Below, one piece after another: positions 16,191 to 23,297 of a stretch of 34,473 nt of DNA (positions are counted from its first letter, which is position 1; each line of letters starts with the position of its first letter). The position numbers and the translations under genes are program-made. Under the pieces are notes generated by a model. The model was not told the DNA's origin and ran no database searches. It saw only the letters and a program-made list of their open reading frames with translations. Source of the DNA: DASSBR01 sp035688265 (GTDB lineage Bacteria; Pseudomonadota; Gammaproteobacteria; Natronospirales; DASSBR01); assembly GCA_035688265.1 (NCBI GenBank), contig DASSNE010000025.1:1-34473 (forward strand). The letters are read 5' to 3'.

Positions 16191-16260
16191 AGGACTGAGT
16201 GTTGAGGACTTAGGACTGAGCTAAGAAAAAATAGCTCTTAGTCCTTAGTCCTCAGTTCTC
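16191..16260. repeat. Heptamer array forming a hairpin between secF and suhB
   Basis: Seventy base pairs divide exactly into ten heptamers, nine of which begin with AG: AGGACTG, AGTGTTG, AGGACTT, AGGACTG, AGCTAAG, an A-rich unit, AGCTCTT, AGTCCTT, AGTCCTC, AGTTCTC. The second half is the reverse complement of the first. The arms 16204-16217 and 16240-16253 pair at 13 of 14 positions, and GAGCTA (16218-16223) pairs with TAGCTC (16232-16237) around an AGAAAAAA loop. It probably works as a bidirectional terminator for the convergent genes. The suhB stop and its last seven residues lie inside the right arm. Confidence 0.85.
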
Positions 16261-17047
16261 TATAATCCGCTCGCAACGCCTGCGCCAGCGCTTTGAACAA
16301 TCGCGGATTCGCGGCCATGATGTCGCCTTTCCCGGTCATCTCGGCGCCGCCGTCAGGCGCGCCGACGAGGCCGCCGGCTTCCTGGATCAGCAGCGTACCG
16401 GCCGCGACATCCCATTCCTTGAGTCCCAGCTCGAAAAATCCGTCCAGCCGCCCCGCCGCGACGTAGGCGAGATCGAGGGCCGCGGCGCCCGCGCGCCGCA
16501 CGCCGGCAGTGCGGCGAATGACGGTGTTCAGCATCGAGAAGTAGCCGTCGAGATCATCGAGGTTGCGGAACGGAAAGCCGGTGCCGATCAGCGCGCCGTC
16601 GAGCGCGCGCCGGTTGCCGACGCGAATGCGCTTGCCGTCGAGTTGCGCGCCGCCGCCGCGGCTGGCGGTAAACAGTTCCTGGCGCATCGGATCGTAGATG
16701 ACACCGTGTTCGAGCCGGCCGCGCACCTTGAGCGCGATCGACACCGCGAACACCGGGAAGCCGTGCAGGAAATTGGTGGTGCCGTCGAGCGGGTCGATTA
16801 CCCAGACGTATTCGGAGTCGGCCTGGTCGCGGCCGCTTTCCTCCGCGAGAATCGCGTGATCCGGATGGTTGCGATGAATGGTTTCGATAATGTCGCGCTC
16901 GGCCGCGCGGTCGACTTCGCTGACGAAGTCGTTGTGGCCTTTGGTTTCGACGTTCAGGTTGTCGAGGCGGTCGACGTGACGGACGATCAGGTCGCCGGCA
17001 CGCCGCGCGGCATGCACGGCGATGTTCAATAATGGCGGGAGGGCCAT
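16238..17047 (-). CDS. suhB: Inositol-1-monophosphatase family protein SuhB
   Basis: A 269-aa magnesium-dependent phosphatase of the inositol monophosphatase family; in enterobacteria SuhB also joins the rRNA antitermination complex. Metal ligands are visible in LAEESG (E69/E70), IDPLDGTTNFLHGFP (D85, D88) and LKEWDVAAGTLLI (D213). ATG 17047 begins MALPPLLNIAVHAARRAGDL, the normal family N-terminus; a much longer upstream frame is only the antisense of trmJ. The last residues, RELRTKD, are encoded by the heptamer repeat, so the native tail has been replaced or extended. It is divergent from trmJ with almost no intergenic space. Confidence 0.96.
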   Translation of the reverse strand: MALPPLLNIAVHAARRAGDLIVRHVDRLDNLNVETKGHNDFVSEVDRAAERDIIETIHRNHPDHAILAEESGRDQADSEYVWVIDPLDGTTNFLHGFPVFAVSIALKVRGRLEHGVIYDPMRQELFTASRGGGAQLDGKRIRVGNRRALDGALIGTGFPFRNLDDLDGYFSMLNTVIRRTAGVRRAGAAALDLAYVAAGRLDGFFELGLKEWDVAAGTLLIQEAGGLVGAPDGGAEMTGKGDIMAANPRLFKALAQALRADYRELRTKD

Positions 17048-17065
17048 GGGATTCCGAATGAGGTG

Positions 17066-17093
17066 TGGATAGTGGAAGGTGCAAGGATAACAA
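17066..17093 (-). promoter_or_regulatory. Putative suhB promoter inside the trmJ start region
   Basis: On the minus strand, TTGTTA (17093-17088) and TATCCA (17071-17066) are separated by 16 bp, about 19 nt before the suhB ATG at 17047. Their position on top of the trmJ start means transcription of the two divergent genes should interfere. This is motif inspection only. Confidence 0.4.
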
Positions 17094-17830
17094 ATCCGGC
17101 GGACCGGGTCCGCATTGTGCTGGTCGGCACGACGCATGCCGGCAACGTCGGCGCGACCGCGCGCGCAATGAAGACGATGGGGCTCTCCCGGCTGTGGCTG
17201 GTTGCGCCGGGCTGCGAAATCGACGATCAGGCGGTGGCCCGGGCGTCCGGCGCGACCGACGTGCTCGCGGCGGCGCAGCAGGTCGCGACGCTCGACGAAG
17301 CGCTCGGCGGCTGCCGCCTGGTGATGGGGACGACCGCGCGCCTGCGGACGCTCGACCTGCCGGCGCTCGCGCCGCACGCGGCGGCGGAACGGCTCGCGGA
17401 CGAGGCGAGGGCGGGCGACGTGGCGCTCATTTTCGGCCCCGAGCGGACGGGTCTTGCCAACGACGATCTCGATCGTTGCCATTTCCGCGTCACGATTCCC
17501 GCCAATCCCGATTACAGCTCGCTCAATCTCGCCGCCGCGGTACAGGTGCTGTGTTACGAACTGCAGCTTGCATTGAACGAAACCGGCGAGCCCGGGTCCG
17601 ACCATGAAGAAGCGCCGCCGGCGGGCGCTGACGAGATGGAGCGCTTTTACGCGCATCTCGAAAGTGTTTTGCTCGCGAGCAAGTTTCTCGACCCGGACAA
17701 TCCGCGCCACCTGATGCGCCGCCTGAGGCGCTTGTTCAATCGCGCGCGGCCGGACCGGAACGAGGTCAACATTCTGCGGGGAATACTGACGGCGGTCGCG
17801 CCTGATTCGCGCGGCGACCGGCATGTATAA
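17072..17830 (+). CDS. trmJ: tRNA (cytidine/uridine-2'-O-)-methyltransferase TrmJ
   Basis: A 252-aa SPOUT-fold methyltransferase that modifies the ribose of nucleotide 32 in tRNA anticodon loops. It shows the N-terminal VRIVLVGTTHAGNVGATARA, the SAM-binding knot segments LIFGPERTGLANDDL and IPANPDYSSLNLAAAVQVLC, and a C-terminal helical extension (FYAHLESVLLASKFLD, LRRLFNRARPDRNEVNILRG) typical of TrmJ rather than TrmL. I chose GTG 17072 because ATGAGG at 17058-17063 is 8 nt upstream. GTG 17063 in the same frame overlaps that site. The stop codon overlaps a TATAAT box serving iscS. Confidence 0.93.
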   Translation: MEGARITNPADRVRIVLVGTTHAGNVGATARAMKTMGLSRLWLVAPGCEIDDQAVARASGATDVLAAAQQVATLDEALGGCRLVMGTTARLRTLDLPALAPHAAAERLADEARAGDVALIFGPERTGLANDDLDRCHFRVTIPANPDYSSLNLAAAVQVLCYELQLALNETGEPGSDHEEAPPAGADEMERFYAHLESVLLASKFLDPDNPRHLMRRLRRLFNRARPDRNEVNILRGILTAVAPDSRGDRHV

Positions 17831-17831
17831 T
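17826..17831 (+). promoter_or_regulatory. -10 box upstream of iscS
   Basis: A perfect TATAAT at 17826-17831 overlaps the trmJ stop and lies 36 nt before the iscS ATG. A possible -35 (CTGATT at 18-bp spacing) is weak. No iscR gene is near, and I cannot recognise an IscR site here. Confidence 0.5.
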
Positions 17832-17867
17832 TACAAGGTTTACTTGAAACAAAATACGGGCTGAATA

Positions 17868-19040
17868 ATGGCGGAATCCGACATCATTTACATGGATTAT
17901 GCAGCGACCACGCCGGTCGATCCGCGCGTGGCGGCGCGCATGGCCGAATGCCTGACCGCCGAGGGACTGTTCGGCAACCCGGCGTCGATTCATCACGACG
18001 CGGGTCGCGCGGCGCGCGCGGCGGTCGAAAAGGCGCGCGGCGAAGTCGCGGCGCTGATCGGCGCGACGCCGCCGGAAATTATCTTTACGTCCGGCGCGAC
18101 CGAGTCCATCAATCTCGCCTTGCGCGGTGTCGCAGCTGCGCACGACGGCCGCCACATCGTCACCTCGCGTATTGAGCACGCCGCGGTGCTCGATACGTGC
18201 CGCGCGCTCGAGCGCCGCGGCTACGAGATCACCTACATCGAGCCGAACCCGGACGGCGTGCTGGAGCCCGAGCGGTTCGCGGCCGCGTTCCGGGACGACA
18301 CCGTGCTGTGCTCGGTGATGCACGTCAACAACGAGATCGGCGTTTACAACGATATCGCCGCGATCGGCGCCGCCGCCCGCGAGCGCGGCATCCTGATGCA
18401 CGTCGATGGCGCGCAAAGTCTCGGCAAGCTGCCGATCAACCTCGCCGAGTTGCCGGTCGACCTGATGTCGTTCTCCGCGCACAAGATTTACGGTCCGAAA
18501 GGCGCGGGGGCGCTGTACGTGCAGCAGCGTCCGCAGACGCGCATCGCGCCGATCATGTTCGGCGGCGGCCAGGAGCGCGGCATGCGCTCGGGTACGCTCG
18601 CGACCCACCAGATCGTCGGCATGGGCGCGGCCTGCGCACTGGCAGCGGCCGATCTCGAAGCCGAAGCGGCGCACATCGCCGCGCTGCGTGAGCGCCTGTG
18701 GGCGGGGCTGTCGAAGTTGCCGGGCACGCAGGTCAACGGGCACCCGACGCAGCGCGTCTGCGGCATCCTCAACGTCAGCTTCGACGGCGTCGAGGGCGAG
18801 AGCCTGCTGCTGGCGCTCCAGGGCTTGGCCGTGTCCACCGGCTCGGCGTGCAGTTCGGCAAAGCGGCAGCCATCGTATGTGCTGCGCGCGCTGGGGCGGG
18901 ATTCCGCGCTCGCGGAGAGCAGCTTGCGGTTCAGCCTCGGCCGCTTCTCGACCGAAGCCGACGTGGATGCGGCGATCGGCATCGTCGGCAAGGCCGTGGC
19001 CGATCTCCGGGCGTTGTCGCCGCTCGCCGAAGAAGCGTAA
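17868..19040 (+). CDS. iscS: Cysteine desulfurase IscS, lacking the usual C-terminal tail
   Basis: A 390-aa PLP enzyme that takes sulfur from cysteine as an enzyme-bound persulfide for Fe-S clusters and tRNA thiolation. The PLP lysine is K206 in SFSAHKIYGPKG. The catalytic cysteine is C328 in STGSACSSAKRQPSYVLRAL, on the long mobile loop of the IscS group. The N-terminus MDYAATTPVDPRVAARM is standard. It ends at VADLRALSPLAEEA, about 14 residues shorter than E. coli IscS, and so lacks the terminal segment linked to IscU interaction in E. coli. The next gene encodes an IscU homologue without ligand cysteines, which may be related. iscR is missing upstream. Confidence 0.95.
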   Translation: MAESDIIYMDYAATTPVDPRVAARMAECLTAEGLFGNPASIHHDAGRAARAAVEKARGEVAALIGATPPEIIFTSGATESINLALRGVAAAHDGRHIVTSRIEHAAVLDTCRALERRGYEITYIEPNPDGVLEPERFAAAFRDDTVLCSVMHVNNEIGVYNDIAAIGAAARERGILMHVDGAQSLGKLPINLAELPVDLMSFSAHKIYGPKGAGALYVQQRPQTRIAPIMFGGGQERGMRSGTLATHQIVGMGAACALAAADLEAEAAHIAALRERLWAGLSKLPGTQVNGHPTQRVCGILNVSFDGVEGESLLLALQGLAVSTGSACSSAKRQPSYVLRALGRDSALAESSLRFSLGRFSTEADVDAAIGIVGKAVADLRALSPLAEEA

Positions 19041-19071
19041 AAGTTTGTTAAAATAAGGACTTGCAGCCGCC

Positions 19072-19446
19072 GTGGCCTACAGCGAACAGGTTCTGGCGCA
19101 TTTCCGGCACCCGCGGCATGCGGGTCCGCTCGGTGGGCCGAACGTCCGCACCGGCACGGCGGGCTCGCGGCGCCAGGGCGTGTTCGTGCGGTTTCAGGTG
19201 GCGATCGCGGACGGCCGCATTGCCGATGCGGGCTACCGCGTTTACGGCTCGCCATACGCGATTGCGGCGTGTTCGCTGGCAGCGGAGTCGATCATCGGCC
19301 GCGCGGCTGACGCGGGCTCGCTGCCGCCGGGTCGCGAACTGGCGGACGCGCTCGAATTTCCGGTCGAGCAGACCGGGGTCGCGCTGATCGTCGAAGACGC
19401 GATTCGCGCGGCGCTCTTGTCCCCTCTCCCTTCGGAAGAGGGTTAG
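19072..19446 (+). CDS. IscU/NifU-N-like protein lacking the scaffold cysteines
   Basis: A 124-aa homologue of the Fe-S scaffold IscU: MAYSEQVLAHFRHPRHAGPL, IADAGYRVYGSPYAIAA and LIVEDAIRAAL align with MAYSEKVIDHYENPRNVG, ARFKTYGCGSAIA and ILAEDAIKAAI of E. coli IscU. All three ligand cysteines are replaced: the GAPACGD region reads GSRRQGV (Q35 at the Cys37 position), YGCGS reads YGSPY (S60), and the Cys106 position is V103. The only cysteine, C67, is not a ligand position. It therefore cannot be a conventional cluster scaffold. The start is GTG 19072, with AAGGA 12 nt upstream. The last residues, LSPLPSEEG, are encoded by a CCCTCTCCC-type repeat, so the native C-terminus has been lost. It could be a regulator or adaptor of IscS, or a decaying gene. 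Confidence 0.82.
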   Translation: MAYSEQVLAHFRHPRHAGPLGGPNVRTGTAGSRRQGVFVRFQVAIADGRIADAGYRVYGSPYAIAACSLAAESIIGRAADAGSLPPGRELADALEFPVEQTGVALIVEDAIRAALLSPLPSEEG

Positions 19447-19455
19447 GGTGAGGGT
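19421..19455. repeat. CCCTCTCCC-type inverted repeat, partial copy
   Basis: CCCTCTCCCTTC (19422-19433) is followed after one base by GAAGAGGG (19435-19442), forming a hairpin, with GTTAGGGTGAGGGT after it. The same CCCTCTCCC and GAGGGT blocks occur at 28130-28250. This is a dispersed intergenic repeat style common in proteobacterial genomes. It carries the stop codon of the IscU-like gene (19444-19446). Confidence 0.75.
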
Positions 19456-19523
19456 CGGGGCCTCGGAAGCGTATGGTATAGGGTGAGCTTGTTGTTACCG
19501 GGCACCCGGTTGCGAGAGAGATT

Positions 19524-19847
19524 ATGGCCATCACATTAACGGAATCCGCCGCGGAGCGCGTCCGCAGCTACATCGCCGGCCGGCCCGAGGCAGTCGGGCT
19601 GCGCCTGGGTGTCCGCAAAACCGGTTGCTCCGGATTTGCCTACGCGATCGACTTTGCCCACGAGACCGGCGCTGACGACACCGTTTTCGAGGAACGGGGC
19701 GTGCGCATCGTCGTGGATCGGAAGAGCCTGCCGATGCTGGAGGGTGTCGAAGTCGATTTCGTGCGCGAAGGTCTCAATCAGGCGTTCAAATTCCACAACC
19801 CGAACGTCAAGGACGAATGCGGCTGCGGGGAAAGCTTCAGCGTCTGA
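19524..19847 (+). CDS. iscA: Iron-sulfur cluster assembly protein IscA
   Basis: A 107-aa A-type carrier. The three cluster-binding cysteines are intact: C35 in KTGCSGFAY and C99/C101 in DECGCGESF. The core motifs MAITLTESAAERVRSYI and FVREGLNQAFKFHNPNVKDE agree with IscA more than ErpA, though the two are close and the choice rests partly on the iscS neighbourhood. It follows the IscU-like gene by 77 bp that include part of the repeat, so it may have its own promoter. In contrast to its neighbour it looks fully functional. Confidence 0.93.
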   Translation: MAITLTESAAERVRSYIAGRPEAVGLRLGVRKTGCSGFAYAIDFAHETGADDTVFEERGVRIVVDRKSLPMLEGVEVDFVREGLNQAFKFHNPNVKDECGCGESFSV

Positions 19848-19874
19848 TTTTGCGCGAAAACTGCCCGAAAGCGT

Positions 19875-19903
19875 TTGCCAGCCAGAGCCCGCGCCAGTAA
19901 ACT
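19875..19903 (+). promoter_or_regulatory. Putative ndk promoter
   Basis: TTGCCA (19875-19880, 5/6 to consensus) and TAAACT (19898-19903, 4/6) are separated by exactly 17 bp, leaving a leader of about 55 nt before the ndk ATG at 19964. It would drive the long ndk-to-bamB gene series. Confidence 0.6.
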
Positions 19904-19963
19904 TGGCGGTTTATTTTCTCCTGCATCAGCGGGTTTTCCCCATCTCTTCCAACGGGAGCATTC

Positions 19964-20395
19964 ATGGCCATCGAACGGACCTTGTCGATCATCAAGCCGG
20001 ACGGCGTAGCCAAGAACATTATCGGCGAGGTGTATTCGCGCTTCGAAAAGAACGGTTTGAGGATCATTGCGGCGAAAATGCTGCACCTGTCGCGCCGCGA
20101 GGCCGAGCAGTTCTACGCCGTGCACAAGGAGCGCCCGTTCTTCACCGCGCTGGTCGAATTCATGACCTCGGGGCCGGTCCTCGTGCAGGTGTTGGAAGGC
20201 GACAACGCGATCGCGAAAAACCGCGAGGTGATGGGCGCGACCAATCCGGCCGAGGCCGATGCCGGCACGATTCGCGCCGATTTCGCCGAGACGATCGACG
20301 AGAACGTCGTGCATGGCTCGGACGGGCCGGACACCGCGCGCACCGAAATCGCCTTCTTCTTCGCCGCCACGGAGATTTGCGCCCGGACGCGCTGA
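19964..20395 (+). CDS. ndk: Nucleoside diphosphate kinase
   Basis: A 143-aa enzyme that balances nucleoside triphosphate pools by ping-pong phosphate transfer through H117 in ENVVHGSDG. The N-terminal ERTLSIIKPDGVAKN and RPFFTALVEFMTSGPV are family signatures, and the length is that of a full bacterial Ndk. Seven base pairs separate its stop from rlmN. The order ndk-rlmN-pilF-rodZ is conserved in gammaproteobacteria. Confidence 0.98.
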   Translation: MAIERTLSIIKPDGVAKNIIGEVYSRFEKNGLRIIAAKMLHLSRREAEQFYAVHKERPFFTALVEFMTSGPVLVQVLEGDNAIAKNREVMGATNPAEADAGTIRADFAETIDENVVHGSDGPDTARTEIAFFFAATEICARTR

Positions 20396-20402
20396 ACTCC
20401 GG

Positions 20403-21509
20403 ATGACGCACGACGCCAAAACCAATCTGCTGGGCCTGGACCGCAACGGGCTGGAAGCGTTTTTCGTCACGCTGGGCGAGAAGCCGTTTCGCGCGCGCCA
20501 GGTCATGAAGTGGATGTACGACCGCGGCGTCGACGACTTCGAGGCGATGACGGATCTCGGCAAGGCGCTGCGCGCGAAGCTTGCCGACTGCGCCGAAATC
20601 CGCGGACTTGAAGTCGCGTCCGAACAGCGTTCGGAAGATGGGACGCACAAGTGGCTGTTCGCGATGGACGCGACCAACGGCATCGAGACGGTCTTCATCC
20701 CGGAGCCGGATCGCGGCACGCTGTGCATTTCCTCGCAGGTCGGCTGCGCGCTCGACTGCGCGTTCTGTTCGACGGCGCAGCAGGGCTTCAACCGGAACTT
20801 GGAGACGGCCGAAATCATCGGCCAGGTCTGGACCGCGAACCGCCTGCTCGGACGCAGGCCCGACGGCGGCTGGCCGGTCACCAATATCGTGTTCATGGGC
20901 ATGGGCGAGCCGCTTGCCAATTACCGGAAACTGGTGCCGGCGTTGCGCATTCTGCTCGACGATCTGGGCTACGGATTGTCCAAGCGCCGCGTCACCGTCA
21001 GCACGTCCGGCCTCGTGCCCGCGCTCGACCGTCTGACCAACGATTGTGATGTGGCGCTGGCGTTGTCGCTGCACGCGCCGAACGACGCACTGCGCGACGT
21101 ACTGGTGCCGATCAACAAAAAGTATCCGATTGCCGAACTGATGGCGGCCGCGCATCGCTACGTCGCCGCGCAGCCGCACCGCCACGTGACGATCGAATAC
21201 GTGATGCTCGACGGTGTCAACGACAGCGAGAGGCATGCACAGGAACTGGCGGCGTTACTGGCCGGTCTGCCGTGCAAGGTCAACCTGATTCCGTTCAACC
21301 CGTTCCCGGAAACGCGCTACCGGCGCTCGCCGCGGCCGGTCATCGACCGGTTCCGCGACGTGCTGATGGCGCGCGGCGTATTGACGATCACGCGCCGCAC
21401 GCGTGGCGACGACATCGACGCCGCCTGCGGTCAGCTGGCCGGCCGCGTGGACGACAAGAGCCGGCGGCGGGAACGGCATCTGGCTGCAGCGGCGGGGGCG
21501 GGCGCATGA
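20403..21509 (+). CDS. rlmN: Dual-specificity RNA methyltransferase RlmN
   Basis: A 368-aa radical-SAM enzyme that methylates C2 of A2503 in 23S rRNA and A37 in some tRNAs. The cluster ligands are C115, C119 and C122 in CALDCAFC, and the methyl-transfer cysteine is C342 in DIDAACGQL. NIVFMGMGEPLANY is the SAM-binding GGEP-equivalent. ATG 20403 (MTHDAKTNLLGLDRNGLEAF) gives the expected length; a longer frame upstream overlaps ndk and is not real. Its stop overlaps the pilF start (ATGA). Confidence 0.97.
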   Translation: MTHDAKTNLLGLDRNGLEAFFVTLGEKPFRARQVMKWMYDRGVDDFEAMTDLGKALRAKLADCAEIRGLEVASEQRSEDGTHKWLFAMDATNGIETVFIPEPDRGTLCISSQVGCALDCAFCSTAQQGFNRNLETAEIIGQVWTANRLLGRRPDGGWPVTNIVFMGMGEPLANYRKLVPALRILLDDLGYGLSKRRVTVSTSGLVPALDRLTNDCDVALALSLHAPNDALRDVLVPINKKYPIAELMAAAHRYVAAQPHRHVTIEYVMLDGVNDSERHAQELAALLAGLPCKVNLIPFNPFPETRYRRSPRPVIDRFRDVLMARGVLTITRRTRGDDIDAACGQLAGRVDDKSRRRERHLAAAAGAGA

Positions 21510-22273
21510 AAACTCTATCGATCGGTATGGCAATAGCGGCCGCCTGGCTGCTCGCCGGTTGCGTCAGCACGGGCGCACCGCAGTCCCAGGCGCAGCCGAA
21601 GCTGGCGGCGAAGTACAACGTCCAGTTGGGCGTGGCCTACATGCAGCAGGGCCGCCTCGATCTCGCGCTCAAGAAACTGCAGCGGGCATTGAAGCAGGAT
21701 CCGGATCTGGCCGAGGCGCATACGGCTATTGCGCTGGTATATGAAAAGCGCGGCGACATCGGCCTTGCCGACCAGCATTACCGCCGCGCGCTCGATATCG
21801 CGCCGCACGACCCGAAAACGCTGAACGCCTATGGCGTGTTTCTGTGCCGGCATAACAAGGTCGACCAATCCGAACAATATTTTCTCGCCGCGGCGGCCAA
21901 TCCCGATTACGACACGCCGGAAGCAGCCTACACCAATGCCGGCGTCTGCCTGCTCAAGATCGGCAAGCAGGATCGTGCCGAGGCCGATTTTCGTCTGGCG
22001 CTGAAGGCGCAACCGGATTATCCCGACGCGCTGTGGCAACTCGCCCGGCTGAGCTTCGACGAAGGCAAGCACTTGCCTGCACGCGCCTTCCTGCAGCGAT
22101 TCATGGCGCACAACCGGCAGCCGCACGCCGAGGTATTGTGGCTCGCCGCACGCAACGAGCGGGCGCTGGGCGATCGGGATCAGGCGCGGAAATTCGCGGC
22201 TGAACTGATTGCAAAATTCCCGCGCTCGGCCGAAGCGCGCCTCGCACGGAAAATGACCGGCAATGGCGGCTGA
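21506..22273 (+). CDS. pilF: Type IV pilus biogenesis lipoprotein PilF/PilW
   Basis: A 255-aa outer-membrane lipoprotein pilotin for the PilQ secretin. The lipobox is LLAGC with C19. The rest is tetratricopeptide repeats, for example YNVQLGVAYMQQGRLDLALK, AEAHTAIALVYEKRGDIGLA and KTLNAYGVFLCRHNKVDQSE. ATG 21506 overlaps the rlmN stop by 4 bp. The rlmN-pilF-rodZ order supports the identity over a generic TPR lipoprotein and implies that the organism may make type IV pili. Confidence 0.93.
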   Translation: MKTLSIGMAIAAAWLLAGCVSTGAPQSQAQPKLAAKYNVQLGVAYMQQGRLDLALKKLQRALKQDPDLAEAHTAIALVYEKRGDIGLADQHYRRALDIAPHDPKTLNAYGVFLCRHNKVDQSEQYFLAAAANPDYDTPEAAYTNAGVCLLKIGKQDRAEADFRLALKAQPDYPDALWQLARLSFDEGKHLPARAFLQRFMAHNRQPHAEVLWLAARNERALGDRDQARKFAAELIAKFPRSAEARLARKMTGNGG

Positions 22274-23297
22274 CGAACCCGGACGCGCGCCCGAAGACAA
22301 CGGCGGCGTTGAGTCGCTGCCGATCGGCCAGCGCCTGCGCGCCGGCCGCGAACGCGTCGGCCTGAGTGAGGCGCAAATCGCGCAGTCGCTGAATCTCGAT
22401 CAGTCGGTCGTGATTGCGCTCGAAGCCGGCGATTTCGATTCGCTCGGCGCGCCGATTTTCGTCAAGGGTCACCTGCGCAATTACGCGCGCCTGGTGAAGC
22501 TTGATCCGGTCGCCATCGTCGCCGATTACGAAGCGCTGGAAAGGGGCGCGGCGCCGGCATTGCAGACGCAGGTGCATCACGGCGTCAGGATGGACGAAAG
22601 CAGCGGCTGGGGTTCGCGGATCGCCTGGCTGGTGCTGGCGCTGATCGTCGCGGCGATCGGCTGGTGGCTGTACCAGAACCACGAGCTGTCCGGTTTGCGG
22701 CAGATCGCGCACCAGCCGCAACAAGGGGGCACGGTGCAACCGTTGCCATCGACACTCAACGCGGCGCCGGCGGCGCAAAGCCATGCGATCGTGCCGCTGG
22801 CGCAGTCGAAGACGACCGCCGCGCAAGGTGCGCGGGCCGGCGTCGGTCAGCCGGCGACGCAAGCGCCGCCGACGATCGCCGGCAGCGCCGCCGGCAAGTC
22901 GTCGACGAATGCGGTCACGCAGTCCCCGGCCGCGAAGCAGCCGGCGAAGGCGGCGGTCACGCCGACGCCGGAGAACCGGAAAGCGCAAGCCCCGGCGGCG
23001 GACGTGCCCAACGGTCTGCCGCTCGCGTTGCGGCTGACCGGCGATTCGTGGGTCGAAGTTGACGATGCCAATGGCAAGCGGCTGTATTACGGCCTCGCCC
23101 ACGGCGGCCAAACCCTGTACCTGAACGGCGAGCCGCCGCTGCACGTATTTCTCGGCAACGCACCGAACGTGCGCGTGCTGACCGCCGGCAATGTCATCGA
23201 CACGAAGGACTACACCCGCTCCGACGACACCGCGCGATTCACGATTCGCAAGCTCGGCGACAATCCGCCGTTTGCCGATAATCCTTCGTCCCCGTAA
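22263..23297 (+). CDS. rodZ: Cell-shape protein RodZ
   Basis: A 344-aa bitopic membrane protein linking MreB to the envelope. A cytoplasmic Cro-like helix-turn-helix spans about 20-90 (IGQRLRAGRERVGLSEAQIA, GAPIFVKGHLRNYARLV). One membrane helix follows at about 119-137 (RIAWLVLALIVAAIGWWLY). A low-complexity Ala/Pro/Thr/Lys linker runs to about 245, then the C-terminal DUF4115 domain (LALRLTGDSWVEVDDANGKR). ATG 22263 overlaps pilF by 11 bp. The stop TAA shares its last A with the hisS ATG. ispG, which separates rodZ and hisS in E. coli, is absent. Confidence 0.93.
   Translation: MAADEPGRAPEDNGGVESLPIGQRLRAGRERVGLSEAQIAQSLNLDQSVVIALEAGDFDSLGAPIFVKGHLRNYARLVKLDPVAIVADYEALERGAAPALQTQVHHGVRMDESSGWGSRIAWLVLALIVAAIGWWLYQNHELSGLRQIAHQPQQGGTVQPLPSTLNAAPAAQSHAIVPLAQSKTTAAQGARAGVGQPATQAPPTIAGSAAGKSSTNAVTQSPAAKQPAKAAVTPTPENRKAQAPAADVPNGLPLALRLTGDSWVEVDDANGKRLYYGLAHGGQTLYLNGEPPLHVFLGNAPNVRVLTAGNVIDTKDYTRSDDTARFTIRKLGDNPPFADNPSSP

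Noticed and set aside
17048..17824. N-terminal extension of suhB across trmJ
   Set aside because: The SuhB family N-terminus begins at ATG 17047. The extension is the antisense of trmJ, so there is no fusion protein.
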